The notes below the pieces were generated by a model. The model was not told where the DNA came from. It saw only the letters and a list, made by a program, of their open reading frames with translations, and did no database searches. The position numbers were made by a program, and so were the translations under genes. 64,000 bases of DNA from Adineta ricciae (taxonomy: Eukaryota; Rotifera; Eurotatoria; Adinetida; Adinetidae): assembly GCA_905250025.1 (NCBI GenBank), contig CAJNOJ010000078.1, positions 248,001 through 312,000 on the forward strand. Direction: 5' to 3'. Shown one piece after another: positions 48,718 through 60,454 of this stretch. The stretch's first letter is position 1; every line of letters starts with the position of its first letter.

Positions 48718-51476
48718 TCAGAAATAATTGTCTTGAACAGCATCGGTAAATGATAAATTCGAATATCCTTGTTGTTCAGGATTGTTATTCATGTCGTCGT
48801 CTTTATTCGGTGTTATTGGACGCTGTTTGTTCTTGGATTTTGCTTTGAAGGGAGCAGCTGTAAAGACGTTGCTTGAAGATAACGATTTATCTGAAGGAAA
48901 GGCTTCGGAATGAGGTAATTTCGACATCGATGTACTCAAAAGACTTGTAACATCATTCACTACAATCAAATAAAGTTGAAATTCTTTTACGGATTGAAAG
49001 ATGAGTTACATACTAGTATTGTTAGCATGAATTGGCTGCTTTTGATAAGGAGTAAACGCACTTGCTTTCTTTCCAATGACGATACTGTTTGGATCGAATG
49101 CAACCGAATTAGTAGTAGTTATTATTCGATCACTGTTGATCGATGATGAGGTTAATGTTTGCTTACTACCAGATGAACGATTAAATGGTGCACGAAGAAA
49201 TGGATTGTTCACATCAGCAAAAGAATTATTGGATGCATTTGCATAGTTATTTGATGAAGTCGAATGATGATAGGATTCCGCGTTTGAATCATCGTCGACA
49301 AGTCGGTTGAATCCGTTGTCAGTGTTATTTCGTAGGTCATGTTCATTTGAATGGTTCTGAAAATCTGATTTGGATTGGTTGTGCTGTACGATGAAATAAT
49401 CAAATGAATTGGGAAAAAAGGTTTTATTTTCCGCCTCCTCCGTTGATGGATGATGACTGATGGATTTTGTACTAGACTTCTATAGACAAAAAAAAACAAA
49501 TCACAATACTGTACCTATGAAACGTACAAAACGAAAGACTCACTTGATTGTCCGCTAGAAATACTTGATCATCATCCGCATGTAAATCTGAAATATTGAG
49601 GACTTTGAATTTGGAAAAATTTGTTGTGATTTCTTCAGCATCATTATCGTCATTTGATGCTTCTTGCGAATTAGATAAATCAGCGGAGGAGGCGATTGGG
49701 AAAGACGACTGGATATTCGTTGGACTGAATGTTTGCGATGAACTACGTCGATGCGCATGAAGATTAGAAGCTGAGAGTGAAGACGCGGTCGGTGGTGGTG
49801 GAAGAGGGAAGAGTTGTTGCTGTAAAGAGAAACCAGATGCAGTGGACACAGTCGCTGGTGGTGGTGACGGTCGCACGCGAGATATATTTTGTTCGTTTGC
49901 CGCGCTTGATGTTGCTGCTGTGGAAATACTCGTTAAACTGATTGCATGGGATGGAATTTTAGAAAAATCATCATCGAACATCAATTGAGCTGCGGAACCC
50001 GATCGTGATGGATTTGCTGAAGATGATGATGGAGGTGGTTGGACAGAAAGAGTAGGAGCTTGGTGAGGAGTTTGATTAAAATTGATCAATGAAGTTGAAG
50101 GTGCCATCATTCCTCGGGGACGTTCACGTGGATTAACCGCTGTGCCCAGAGGTAATGATTCATCCAGAACATTAGTCGAAGTTGATTTTATCTTTGATAG
50201 AGCGTTTGTTCGCCGATATCGAGCTTCACTGTCGGTCAATGGCATCGATACGCCTTTCAGATCAGGAATCTTTGATTGACACCGATTAGGAATAGGACAT
50301 TCAGTGCCAAGTAATTTATATGTCAAATAAGAAACCTAAGGAGACGGGATGATCATGACAGAAAAAGCAAAATGATGATTCTCACCTGCCAAATATCTGG
50401 TCGTTTGTTGATGTCAATTTCTAATATGTACCGAACGAGTAAGTTCAATTCTCGTCTATATGTCTGTGCCATATCATCCGGTATAACAAATGCTCCGTTT
50501 TGTATAGCTAAAATACTATCGCCGAATGGCATTGTGTTGTACATCAATTTATAAAGTAGACAACCCATCGCCCAAATATCAGCTTTTAAAGTGATTGGTA
50601 ATCGACTATACAGATCAATCATTTCCGGTGCACGATAGGACAATGTTGTATAACGTTGAACTTCTTCTTCAAGCTGTTGAATGATATTAGTTGTCAATTG
50701 ATTCACAGGATATTGTTGAAAATCATTGTTTGTTGATGCTGATAGCAAAATAGCTGAACCGAAATCACAGAGAACATAGTTTTGAAGAGAGTTAATCAGA
50801 ATATTTTCTAATTTAATATCACGATGCAAAATTGGTTGAGGACGCCGAAAATGACATGCGCTCACAGCATGACATACATCAGCAAATATACGTAAAATTT
50901 GATGTTCATTTAATGTTAAACCAACACTATGCTGTTCATTAAGACGAGTCTGAAAGGAGAAAAATTTTAAATAGACCTTAGGCTTTGACATTGATCAAAG
51001 AAATGCGAACTTACAACCAATGCCCCGTTGGCACAATATTCTGTTAGCAAGAGAATTTCATAAATAGCATCATCTTCATCATTTCCATTATCGTTTTCAC
51101 CTGGATAGTATTGCCGTCGTTGAACATTTGTTGACGGCAATCGATTTATCGAGGAATCGATGTATTTGATTATGTTTGGATGCGTTGAAAATTCTTTGAT
51201 CAACGAAATTTCACGTTGACAAACGTGTAAATCGCGTTGGTTGTTAACATACATGCGTTTGAGTGCATATCTTTGTTGATTATATGCTCGAACAAGAAAG
51301 ACAAACGCAAAACCACCTTGGCCAAGAATATTTTCCACGACTACTTGATGATGATTGATTATTAAAATCTTTCCAATATATGACGTGATATCCCCAGCAT
51401 TTGTCGATGATGAATTGGTCTCATTCGATGATTGATTGTGTACATAACGTCCCGGAACTCGTTGTGGACGTATCAT
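48718..51476 (-). CDS. NAK-family Ser/Thr kinase (AAK1/BMP2K-like)
   Basis: Minus-strand gene. The kinase domain comes first: glycine loop ENILGQGGFAFVFLV, VAIK Lys in RYALKRMYV, alpha-C Glu in CQREISLI, HRD loop ILHRDIKLENILI, DFG in VLCDFGSA, then YRAPEMIDLYSRLPI and KADIWAMGCLLYKLM. These are hallmarks of AAK1/BIKE, which phosphorylate the mu2 subunit of AP-2 in clathrin-mediated endocytosis. The long tail is Ser/Pro/Gln-rich and disordered, with candidate endocytic motifs: NNPFLRAPF (NPF for EH domains) and FDPN-type pieces, ending TDAVQDNYF. The C-terminal helix conserved in AAK1/BIKE is not obvious. An acidic insert (GENDNGNDEDD) splits the N-lobe. Five or more exons. Confidence 0.88.
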
Positions 51477-51704
51477 TGACTAAGCAATGCTTAGTGAAGT
51501 AAACTTGCATATATATACATAAATTTTACATCTAGAAGAAAATGATTGAAATCGTAATGTGCGTTACTTTTTATTTGAACTATACATATTTTTAAATTTT
51601 TATGTATGAGAAAGATTTGTTTGTTATTTCTGCTTGGAGGATGGAGGCAAAATGAAAAAAAAAAGAGGAAGAAAGATACAATAAATGAGACTGATCGGAC
51701 AAAG

Positions 51705-51729
51705 AGAAGAAGAAGAAGAAGAAGAAGAG
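51705..51729. repeat. (GAA)n microsatellite next to RAD6 stop codon
   Basis: About eight consecutive GAA/AGA units immediately 3' of the RAD6-like stop codon, in its 3' UTR when transcribed (TTC repeats in the mRNA). Simple sequence, likely length-variable. Confidence 0.8.
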
Positions 51730-51734
51730 AATGG

Positions 51735-52537
51735 TTATTGATTTGATGATGCTGTGGCTTGTCCTTCTTGATTATTATTGTCATTATTATTATTTTCAGT
51801 ATTTGCATTAGTCGATGCAGATGATGACGATGTTTTATCACTGGACTTTTTATTTTCATCATCATTGTCATCACTTATTTTTAAATCATTGCTTATTTGA
51901 TCAGCCATGATCGACTCTTCAACTAATTTACGTACTTTTGATTCATAGAGACGTCGATTTTCTAGAAATAACTTCGCTGCTTCATTGTTCGCCGGCGAAT
52001 TCGGATTCGGATCGTTTAACAATGAGCGAATGGATGTTAATATAGCACACACATCATATGTCGGACTCCAGTTTCGTTGTAAAATATCTAGACAAATACT
52101 TCCATCGGCATATACTAGAGTAAGAAAAAAGTCAACATTGACGAAGTGTGACAATGTCCTACAAAGTTATTCACCATTAGGATGAAACATTTTACAAGTA
52201 AATCGAACGCTTGGTGGTGTTAATGGATAAGTATCTGAAAGAGATCAGCAGATGTTGATGAATAATTAATCACTTGTTTTGCTATTCCTACCTGTGAATT
52301 CCATTCGAAGTGTGAATAGTCCGTCTTCGTAGCACGTATCAACAGGTCCATCTATTAAAGCATTCCATACACGCATATCATTATCGACAGGAGTTGCGTT
52401 AATACCTGGAAAGAATCCAGAACAAGGAAATGTGCAAAGAATTTGGCGAGTTTTAGCAATTAACCTGGCAATTCTTCACTTTGGATTTTTTGTAAATCTT
52501 TAAATAAACGTCTTTGACTGGTATTTGAATTCGACAT
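51735..52537 (-). CDS. UBE2B: RAD6-type ubiquitin-conjugating enzyme with long acidic tail
   Basis: Four exons. The N-terminus ([19 protein letters not shown]) and the core are those of UBE2A/UBE2[30 protein letters not shown] (HPN motif), [12 protein letters not shown] with the catalytic Cys, [20 protein letters not shown] and [16 protein letters not shown]6 works with RAD18 on PCNA in DNA damage tolerance and with BRE1 on histone H2B. Unlike the roughly 150-residue animal enzymes, this one carries some 60 extra residues: an acidic stretch ([10 protein letters not shown]) then Ser/Asn/Gln low complexity ([20 protein letters not shown]). Yeast Rad6 also has an acidic tail. A DNA-repair role is from family knowledge. 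N-terminal exon borders are approximate. Confidence 0.92.
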
Positions 52538-53065
52538 TTTACATCCGTTCGATTTATGTTTCAATCTAAACGATAAATATGTTATTTATGAAAAGTGCAC
52601 AACTATACATATGACTTGTGTAGGCGAAAGAAAAAAAAACAACAAAAAAAAAAACAATCGACTTGTACAACTGACTGAGTTTAGATAAATGTTATTACAT
52701 AAACTCCTCGCAACCCGTCGGGTCATGGCAATAGAATGAATAAGAAGGATGAAAGATAGAATACAATAAATAAGAATATTCTATTTTGATGATATGTCTG
52801 TAGAGTTTGTTAAACGATAGAGAGCAGTAGATGTTGAAGTAAAAAAGTGAATGGACAAAATGAATGAAGCAATAGAAATGATTGGTATAGAAATAAAAAT
52901 AAATAAAGACTCGATAGAGGTTTACAGCGCTATCTATCGGAATTTCTCCCATGTCGAAAGAGTTCCTTTCTTAGACTATATTTCTCAGTCAGAGACAAGC
53001 GATCCGACAATGTTCAAGCTGTTTACGATGAAATCACATCTTTCCAGATATTTTTTCAATTCAAT
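52538..53065. other. Divergent intergenic region
   Basis: Between the starts of RAD6 (-) and the small membrane protein gene (+). A-rich runs near 52628-52655. Short AT-rich frames only. Both promoters should lie here. Confidence 0.45.
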
Positions 53066-53455
53066 ATGCTTGCACGAATAGTAACACCAAGTACAACAAT
53101 CATGACTGTACAACATGTCAATGGCGTCTATTTCAGCAATTCTCGACGAAATTCAAGTCAAATCGGCAATGAAATCGATCCATATCGCGCACGTTATGAA
53201 CGTTTATGGCGGCAAAAGGCTACTCTAGACTGGTTACCGAAAGCTGAAGGTGATTGGAACGAAAGTAATGGCAAAAAGCAAACGTATTACAATAAGATTC
53301 TTGCCACTGGCATCATCTCTTTTGTTCTATCAGTCATCTATTTACGAACAGTCATTATAACTCGATCCGGTGCATTAACATCGCCGCCATATCATCTGAT
53401 CGGCGAGGAGAACTTTCCTGGTTCAAAATATGATGATACAATCGAACTGAAATAG
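53066..53455 (+). CDS. Small single-pass membrane protein, probably mitochondrial
   Basis: Intronless, 129 residues. The N-terminus MLARIVTPSTTIMTVQHVNG is basic and hydroxylated without acidic residues, like a mitochondrial presequence. A central motif LPKAEGDWNES followed by YYNKILATGIISFVLSVIYL forms one TM helix; a short C-terminal tail (SPPYHLIGEENFPGSKYDD) follows. The P-x-x-G-x-W ... YN-x-x-L-A-x-G pattern recalls small inner-membrane proteins such as the deltamethrin-resistance/COX7-like group, but I cannot confirm membership. AATAAA at 53465. Confidence 0.65.
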   Translation: MLARIVTPSTTIMTVQHVNGVYFSNSRRNSSQIGNEIDPYRARYERLWRQKATLDWLPKAEGDWNESNGKKQTYYNKILATGIISFVLSVIYLRTVIITRSGALTSPPYHLIGEENFPGSKYDDTIELK

Positions 53456-55495
53456 TAAACCAACAATAAATGTACATTTCCATGTTTTCTATTTTGTTAT
53501 GAAAAAAAAACTCCTTTTCATTTTTGTATGAAGAAAAAAGATTTATCAATTAATTTACTAATTTTGTTCTCCAATGGACTTTTACCATTTGATGACAGTT
53601 TACCTTTTGATTAATATCTACAATCATTTCGTCTTTTATTTCATCTGATCAATGATATCTATTGTACACAAAAAGTATAAATAATGACAATAATACGAAA
53701 TGCGAATTGTACTTTGCTCGACAATATTATTAATCGAATTTTGTCATGACTGCAATTTTCATATGACCTCGCCTACTTCTAGTTCGAATATAAACGAACT
53801 AAATCTTCTCGGAAAAAAATGAATAGAATGAAAATAAAAACTGTCATAGATCTCAAGACTAGTGGTGGTTTTTATTTGATCGATTTATAACTCATCTGTA
53901 CGTTCTTTTGTAAAAAGTGAAATTTTCGGATGAGATTTATTTTTGAAATGTTCGTTCATGAATTAGGTAGCTATACACAATTATAATGTTTCATTTCGTA
54001 TCTATGAAGATGTTTTCAGCGACGATTTCAAACATCAATCGCTAGTCAGGAAAACCTGATATAAATGTCCTTTTACTTTTGTTTGTATTGTAAAAACCTA
54101 TCATAAATATTGAAAAGATACAATCTATTGTGTTTAAATCGTCACATTGTTGATGATACGTTTTGTCACATTTGCTTTTAAATAGTGAATCGACTTCATG
54201 AAAATATCAAACCATCAATACATGTCAAAACAATACACGATTTAACGAACAAAATACAAGGACATTCATACCTTTTTTCGATACGTTCGACTGGTGTATA
54301 TCTATAGATTACCACGTGTTATTTCGAGCCGAGTCCTTAGAGACGAAGGCCTTGAACATATGATTCGGAGCTTTTTTCTGATGTCCATGAACATACTGAT
54401 GTTTTTATATATTTAAGTATTCGAGTAAAACGTATGATAAGATTTTGAAATAGAAATAAAATACAATTTGTGGGCGAAGATTAATTAGGCAGTAATCTTC
54501 GTTTTTCTTTTATGCATGAATGCCCTTGATTTATTTGTATTGATGTTAAAAATATTGGAGAAGGTCTGGCGAATTATCATAAAAAATCACCGAATCGATT
54601 TGAGAAGAGAGAAATTATATGATTTTTACGCCTCGCCATGATTTGAAAGAAAGAACGTATGAAAATCACGAAATAAACATATATTAAATATCTATCATCG
54701 CTTTTTTTTTGTATCGAACGTTTGATGTACCCAAAAAGAAAAATTCATCTGATCAACAACTAACCAAAAGAAATGTACGGATCCACGTCAAATCGGATAT
54801 AACTATCTTCCGAGATTTTACTTGTACCTTAGTTTCGTCGATCTATTTATGATGTCAGGATAAATTCCGAGTTAACCAGTAGAACAATTGTATACAGACA
54901 CAAAGCACATATTTTCTCATTCAAATCTCAGGTGTGTTTCGAAACAATTCATAATGAAATTGACAATATATCATCAATATTGGTTTATCATTGACGAAAT
55001 AAACAAACGAGAAATTTCGAATCAATCGGTTAACGAGTGTATGATGATTTAAATTTAATCCATTCTTTTGCAGGTATACATGATCATATTAGAGAAAGAT
55101 ATATGTTTACATAAACACAATCAATCTGACGAGATTTCTCTCTTTCGCTTAAGTTGCCTGCTATACTGCCGTCATAGTTTGATGATTTCGTTTTTCGAAA
55201 TATCTGTGCGGTAGGCTTACCCAATGAGATAATTTAATGACTAATGATTCGGATCAATGGCGAGAGAAAAATATGAATGATAGAGAGACTAGTGAGAAAA
55301 AACGGTAGTAACCAATAAAATTGATTTGTTCAAGGTTTTTAGCTAAAAACAAAAGAGAGAGAGAGAAAAAAGTGATGGGCATCCCCGAAAAAAAATAAAG
55401 CGTGAAAAAAACGTATATAAACCGATGATATTCGTGCCACAAATGAATATTTTTCTCATTCACCATCTGAAATCCAAATCGTTGCTGTAGCGAAG
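53456..55495. other. 2 kb intergenic region, no gene seen
   Basis: A+T-rich sequence without a protein-like frame on either strand. AATAAA at 53465 belongs to the preceding gene. A GA-rich run (AGAGAGAGAGAG, near 55350) lies upstream of the gene at 55496. Nothing else stands out. Confidence 0.5.
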
Positions 55496-56388
55496 ATGTA
55501 CGCTCCTCCTCCAGCTGTTGCCGCCGGTGGTGCTCGTCGGTGAGTAGATAAATTCTTCATAGTTGAGCAATCTAATCTTGATCTTCTATAGCTCTGGTTT
55601 AGCTGCTAGTGGTCCACTTTTGGCCATATGCTGTCTTCTCTTTATTCTCTTTCTTATTGCATCAACTATCGTTCTGGCATTGATTCCAGTTTATCTTTCA
55701 ACACGAGATAGCAACTCCAGTAATTACACGATTCAGTTTTTTGATTTGTCATTAGGTTTTGTTTATTTAAGGCACTTACTCTCCAACTTATTTAATGACA
55801 ATGACACCTACAAACGGAAGCTTCGGTGGAGAAGGTACGCTGAGCTCAGATTCACTTAGCACCATTGCCTCTGCTGTTAGTATATCTATGACTAGAAACT
55901 GAACATATTTGTTATATAACTGATTTATTTTCACAGTCAGAAACAGCTACAGGCATACCGTCCGGCTCATTTTCTGTAAACTCTGGCACATCAACTGCGA
56001 ACAGTTCAGGCCGACGTAAACGACGAGGATTGTAAGTTTTAAAAACGATCAAAAAGGATACAATTCACTGTTTGGATTTTTTTTCAGTGGTCTTATACGA
56101 CACCGCCGTGCTATAAGCATAGTTTACTGCCCATTCGCGTTCAATCGAAAACGATGTGGTGCACGATGTGATGGCAGCGCTTTCCGAGCAAAGATTAAAA
56201 CATTCACCATTATTGTCACTGTCATTGTTAGTGGTACAACTTACACGAACGTCATCTTTACTGTGGTCATCACTTATTCATCAAGTAAGTGGAATATTCT
56301 ACAAAGAAGAACATCATTTTCATCTCTGTTCTTTATAGATTACGTTATTCCAACACCCAGTTCATCAACTGGCTCCGTTGTGGGTTAA
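55496..56388 (+). CDS. Type II membrane protein with furin-like site, unknown
   Basis: Six exons spliced in phase (first 55496-55539; stop 56386-56388). After a short Ala/Pro/Arg cytoplasmic start (MYAPPPAVAAGGARR) comes one TM helix (LLAICCLLFILFLIASTIVL). A Ser/Thr-rich stalk follows (SPTYLMTMTPTNGSF; GTSTANSSG). Then a strongly basic furin-type site, GRRKRRGFG, and a C-terminal globular part with Cys (YCPFAFNRKRCGARCDG) and beta-like hydrophobic strands (FTIIVTVIVSG; VIFTVVITYSS). I do not recognise the family. The layout is that of membrane-anchored proteins whose ectodomain may be shed by proprotein convertases. Function unknown. Confidence 0.65.
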
Positions 56389-57687
56389 TCCTATGCAACG
56401 CACACTCCAAAAAACTTTTCTTTTTTTCCACAATTTTCTGTATTAATTCTCCTTACTCTCATGCAGAACCCAAAACAATCCGTTTTATCTCTCGATTAAA
56501 CATTTCGTTAATAAACCTGGTAATTTCCATAAATCTTCCACATTCCACTATGCTGGCTCTTTCGATCATAACTAACCCTCTAAACCTCGTTTTTCTTCAT
56601 TTTTTTTCTTCACTAATAAATTATTCATCTGGCTTCTCATATTTAGTAAAACGTCATAGTCATTGATTTGCTTGAATAATTTTCTCATCGTGACAGGCTT
56701 CAGATTGAATACTATATTAGTTGTCTATATTTTCAAATGATCGATACGGTGTACCTTGGTTTCGACGGGTGAAGTATGAATGTCGAAAAATGAAAGCTAT
56801 GCATGAATGTTTTCATCATTTGACTACCGAATGAAAGAAAAATACAAAATCTATTTTGCTTTTGTACATCTGTACAATCATGTTGTTGATCTGTTTCGGC
56901 TATTTTATCGTAACTAATTATCATTTTTATGCGCATATATGAAAATTTGTACACTAAACTTTAGAAAGCTGTTTTCAATTGTACAGATAACTAATGAACA
57001 TAAGTAGATAGCCGTTTGGAGGCTAGAATTTTCTCATTTACAAAAGTAAGTTGTATATCGCCATCTGGTCAACGTTAAGATCAGTAAAAAAGTGTGATAA
57101 ACCATACTGATCGGAAGGCAATAGAATATTTTTGAGTAAAATGTTGCAATCGATTAGATGGAATTGGTCACTAGACTAGTTTCAGTCGTTTCTAGAGTGA
57201 GTAATAATGTTGATTCTCTTTGTATATAGATCGAATGGCTTTAATGTCATAATAATCATTATCATTTGCCCTAATTAAGTTCGTTTATAATCATAAAATA
57301 TTTCAGTAGATTGAAGAAAATAATTGCATTTTCAGGTATGGAAAGCAATTAACATATAGTCATAATATGAAAAAACAACAATGTTGTTTACACGAGTACA
57401 CAAAGTTCGAACAACATTGAGCTGTGTAGGTGCGTGTCGTATCTAATTGAACAAACGAAAACAAATACGGAGTTAAATATGATGTCATCAAGAAACAATC
57501 TTTCCTATTTTACATTTATTTGACATGAATCTCTTTCGTTTATTGCTTTCTGACACTAGTTTACGGATAAAATACATAAAAAGAAAGGAAAAAATAGTTT
57601 ACAAAAGATCGAATCAGAAAGAAAGAAAGCGTAAATTTGTAAAAAGTATAAAATGTAGAAAGAGATGATGATTGTTCGGATATAAAA
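56389..57687. other. Convergent intergenic region, no gene seen
   Basis: 1.3 kb between two 3' ends. Short frames only; none starts with ATG and shows protein character. TA- and T-rich stretches. Nothing to report beyond that. Confidence 0.5.
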
Positions 57688-59789
57688 TTAGTTTATCAGA
57701 CTTTTGGTTAATGTTTCATAATCAGCTGTTTCTTTATCATGCTCAAAAATTCGTTCAGCAACACACGCTACCATTGCAGCACCTTTGCCACTGCCTAGAA
57801 AGTAGAAATAGATCGTAGGATTTGTTAGGAAATAGAGAACACATTTACCATCATCGGATAGTGTCAATTTGAACTAGAAAATCGAATGATATAGTTCAAA
57901 AAAGTTAGAATATCGATTAAGTAACTTCATACCTTGATGTCTTTGTTCACTAATGTTTCCATACATCGTTCCATATTACGTTTGAATCGTGGATGGAATC
58001 GATAGAGTGATCCGTCGACACCGGCGGTAATATTGCTTTTACCAATACGATTAATCAATACCGCTAAGCCTATTCATCATCATCAAAATCGGAGTTATTC
58101 AGATAGTTCGCTAGTAAATGGATTACATACCAGCACCAGCTAATCGTGCAGCTCGTTTTGATACTTGTCGACAGATATGTTGAACGATAGCACAATCATC
58201 ATATGTGGGATTTTGAATACCAATATCTTCGAGCACTCGTCGTGTATTTGAAAATTTAATACCTACGAAAAGAGACGTCTTTGTAGTGCCGTTAATTCAA
58301 TTAAATCTAGAGATTACCTTCATCAGTTTCCACAGTGGATACAAATTTGGTATAGAAACCACCACGATTGTAGAGTGCAGCCTTGTAATCACTGTATGTA
58401 TCTCGATGGCCGAGGAAAAGTAATTCATGTTGCAATAGATCTAAAATAATCAGTCGCACGATTTCGCCCATGTACATTCCTGAGATCATTTTTTCGAAAC
58501 TAAAGAAAAAGAGAGAAGAAGAAAACTCACAGAAATACGAAATCAATTATTTACATCTGTTTGCCCGGATTAATTGATGAAATATCAATTTCTTCGTCGT
58601 ACTTTGTTCGGAGGTGTTTTAAACGACCATTATCACCAAAAGCACCCCATTCCGTATTGATAATCACTTGTTTGGGTTCGTTATAGTCGCCGTTCCATGT
58701 TCCTACTCTATCTAAGCTTTCGATATAACATGCGTTTGTTCCTGTGCCTAATATAAGACCGATTGCTGTCGATGGATCTTTATACGCACATGCCATTAGT
58801 GTTCCAACAGTATCATTGACTAAGGACACACATTTCGCGTTGATACCCTATGAGAAAATAACATGTATTGTAAAGAGTGTCTACGTAATTTGTAGTGCGA
58901 ATGTCGAAAGCTACCTTTTCATTGATTGCTTCTTGTAAAAGTTTCACAACATCTTCATTAACAACACCCGAACAACTAAAACCTTTCGTCCATGCTGTTA
59001 ATCGAGCAGACGCTAAACTTTCCTGTTGACACGGAAATGAAAAGGTAAAACCTAAAGAAGTCGTTGAAACAAATCTCGAAATAACCATTATATTCGATAA
59101 TCCTACCTAATGGATAACATGTTCCTGAGTTTAATATATTTTCTTTTTGCATAAATTCTTCTAAACATTCAGCCAGATGTCGAAATAACTAAATCAACAA
59201 AAACGATTTCGATAACTTCCTCCGTCAATAGAATAAGCATAAATTACATGTTTGCCATCTCCGATCATAGTGGATTGCGGAATAACGAAAATCTTTGATG
59301 TTAGTTCAATCTTGGAATTACCATGTAAATCGATCAAAAGTACACGAAAATTCGTTCCACCCAAATCAAGTGCAAGAACTTGACCAACTTCAGTACCATT
59401 TGGAATGTTTCGGACATATGTTGGAAACATTTTCACACTGGCTTTTTTATGCGTTACAGGAGAAAGACCAGCGTTCATTTCTTCTTCTAAGATATGCATC
59501 ATATGTATCAATTGTTCATCAGAGATTTTCAATGAGTCCAGCACTTTTTCGATCTAAGTTTAAATAAAAAACAAAGTACAGAATGCTCTATTCCGTTCGT
59601 TTCGCGTACTTGATCATTGAGTTCAGGATGTCGATGGCGTTTTATAAGGTGTTTCTCTGGTAAAGCCACACGATATCCAGCATACACTGCAGTACCGAGT
59701 ATACATGTTGTGACGAGACCGTAAGCAGCTTTTCGAACTAATGATGTGATGGAATCATATGGTAGTGTACTGACGAGATCAAGCGACAT
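57688..59789 (-). CDS. Hexokinase with N-terminal membrane-anchor-like helix
   Basis: Single-unit (about 50 kDa type) hexokinase in some nine exons; phosphorylates glucose with ATP. Order: N-terminal hydrophobic segment LVTTCILGTAVYAGYRVAL, KVLDSLKISDEQL, MFPTYVRNIPNG, phosphate-1 loop LALDLGGTNFRVLL, GFTFSFPCQQESL, LTAWTKGFSCSG, SLVNDTVGTLMACAY with the catalytic Asp, GLILGTGTNACYIE, NTEWGAFGDNG with the glucose-binding Glu, PGKQMFEKMISGMYMGEIVR, and near the end SNITAGVDGSLYRFHP and LTLSDDGSGKGAAMVA. Mammalian HK1/HK2 bind mitochondria with a short hydrophobic N-terminus; this longer helix could anchor the enzyme to a membrane (inference). Exon borders are approximate. Confidence 0.92.
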
Positions 59790-60454
59790 GTTCGAAAGCT
59801 AAAACGTAGAAAAATAAGTTTAGTCAATAAGATCTTCATGTAGTTGATTTATTATCAAAAGGGCGTGGAATAACATCGGAGTTATCCTTTTATATGAGAA
59901 CGAGAAATCCACGTGACTAAGTAAAGCGAAATCGACGAACCTAACTGACGAACGAATCGTACATAGTCAAGTAAAATTTTATCTCTTTCTGCTATTTTAG
60001 TCATTTAAGTATACAAAATGTACAAGAAGTTGATAGAAAGGGGTGTGGACGTACGCAAATCCGACATGTTTATTCTATTTAGACAAGCCTTTGTTGTTAT
60101 ACATTCGTGTTAACATGTTTAAAAGAGAAAAAGCAAGTTCCATCACACCTCCGTCAAGAATATTTTATTACGCAGTTTAATTTTATCACACAACCGGAAT
60201 GCGTACTTATGCACTTACTATAGTCCTCGATGAGACATGACAAAATACATTTGTTATACGTAGTTATCGTTTCACAAATGCTTTCCAAGTTGATAGTCAA
60301 CAAAGAACTGAAACATCGTAGGTAGTTTCTTGACTTTTATGATGATGTTTATTAGATAATTTATTTCGATTAAAAGTAAAATGCACTGGAAAAGGAAGAA
60401 GAACGACAACAACAATAAATGATCATTGTATTCACAATAAATCGTAAAAGTCAA
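59790..60454. other. Intergenic, HD-PTP 3' end to hexokinase promoter
   Basis: Both neighbours are on the minus strand. The part near 59790-59990 is the likely hexokinase promoter; the part near 60270-60454 is the HD-PTP 3' UTR. No coding frame of note. Confidence 0.45.
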
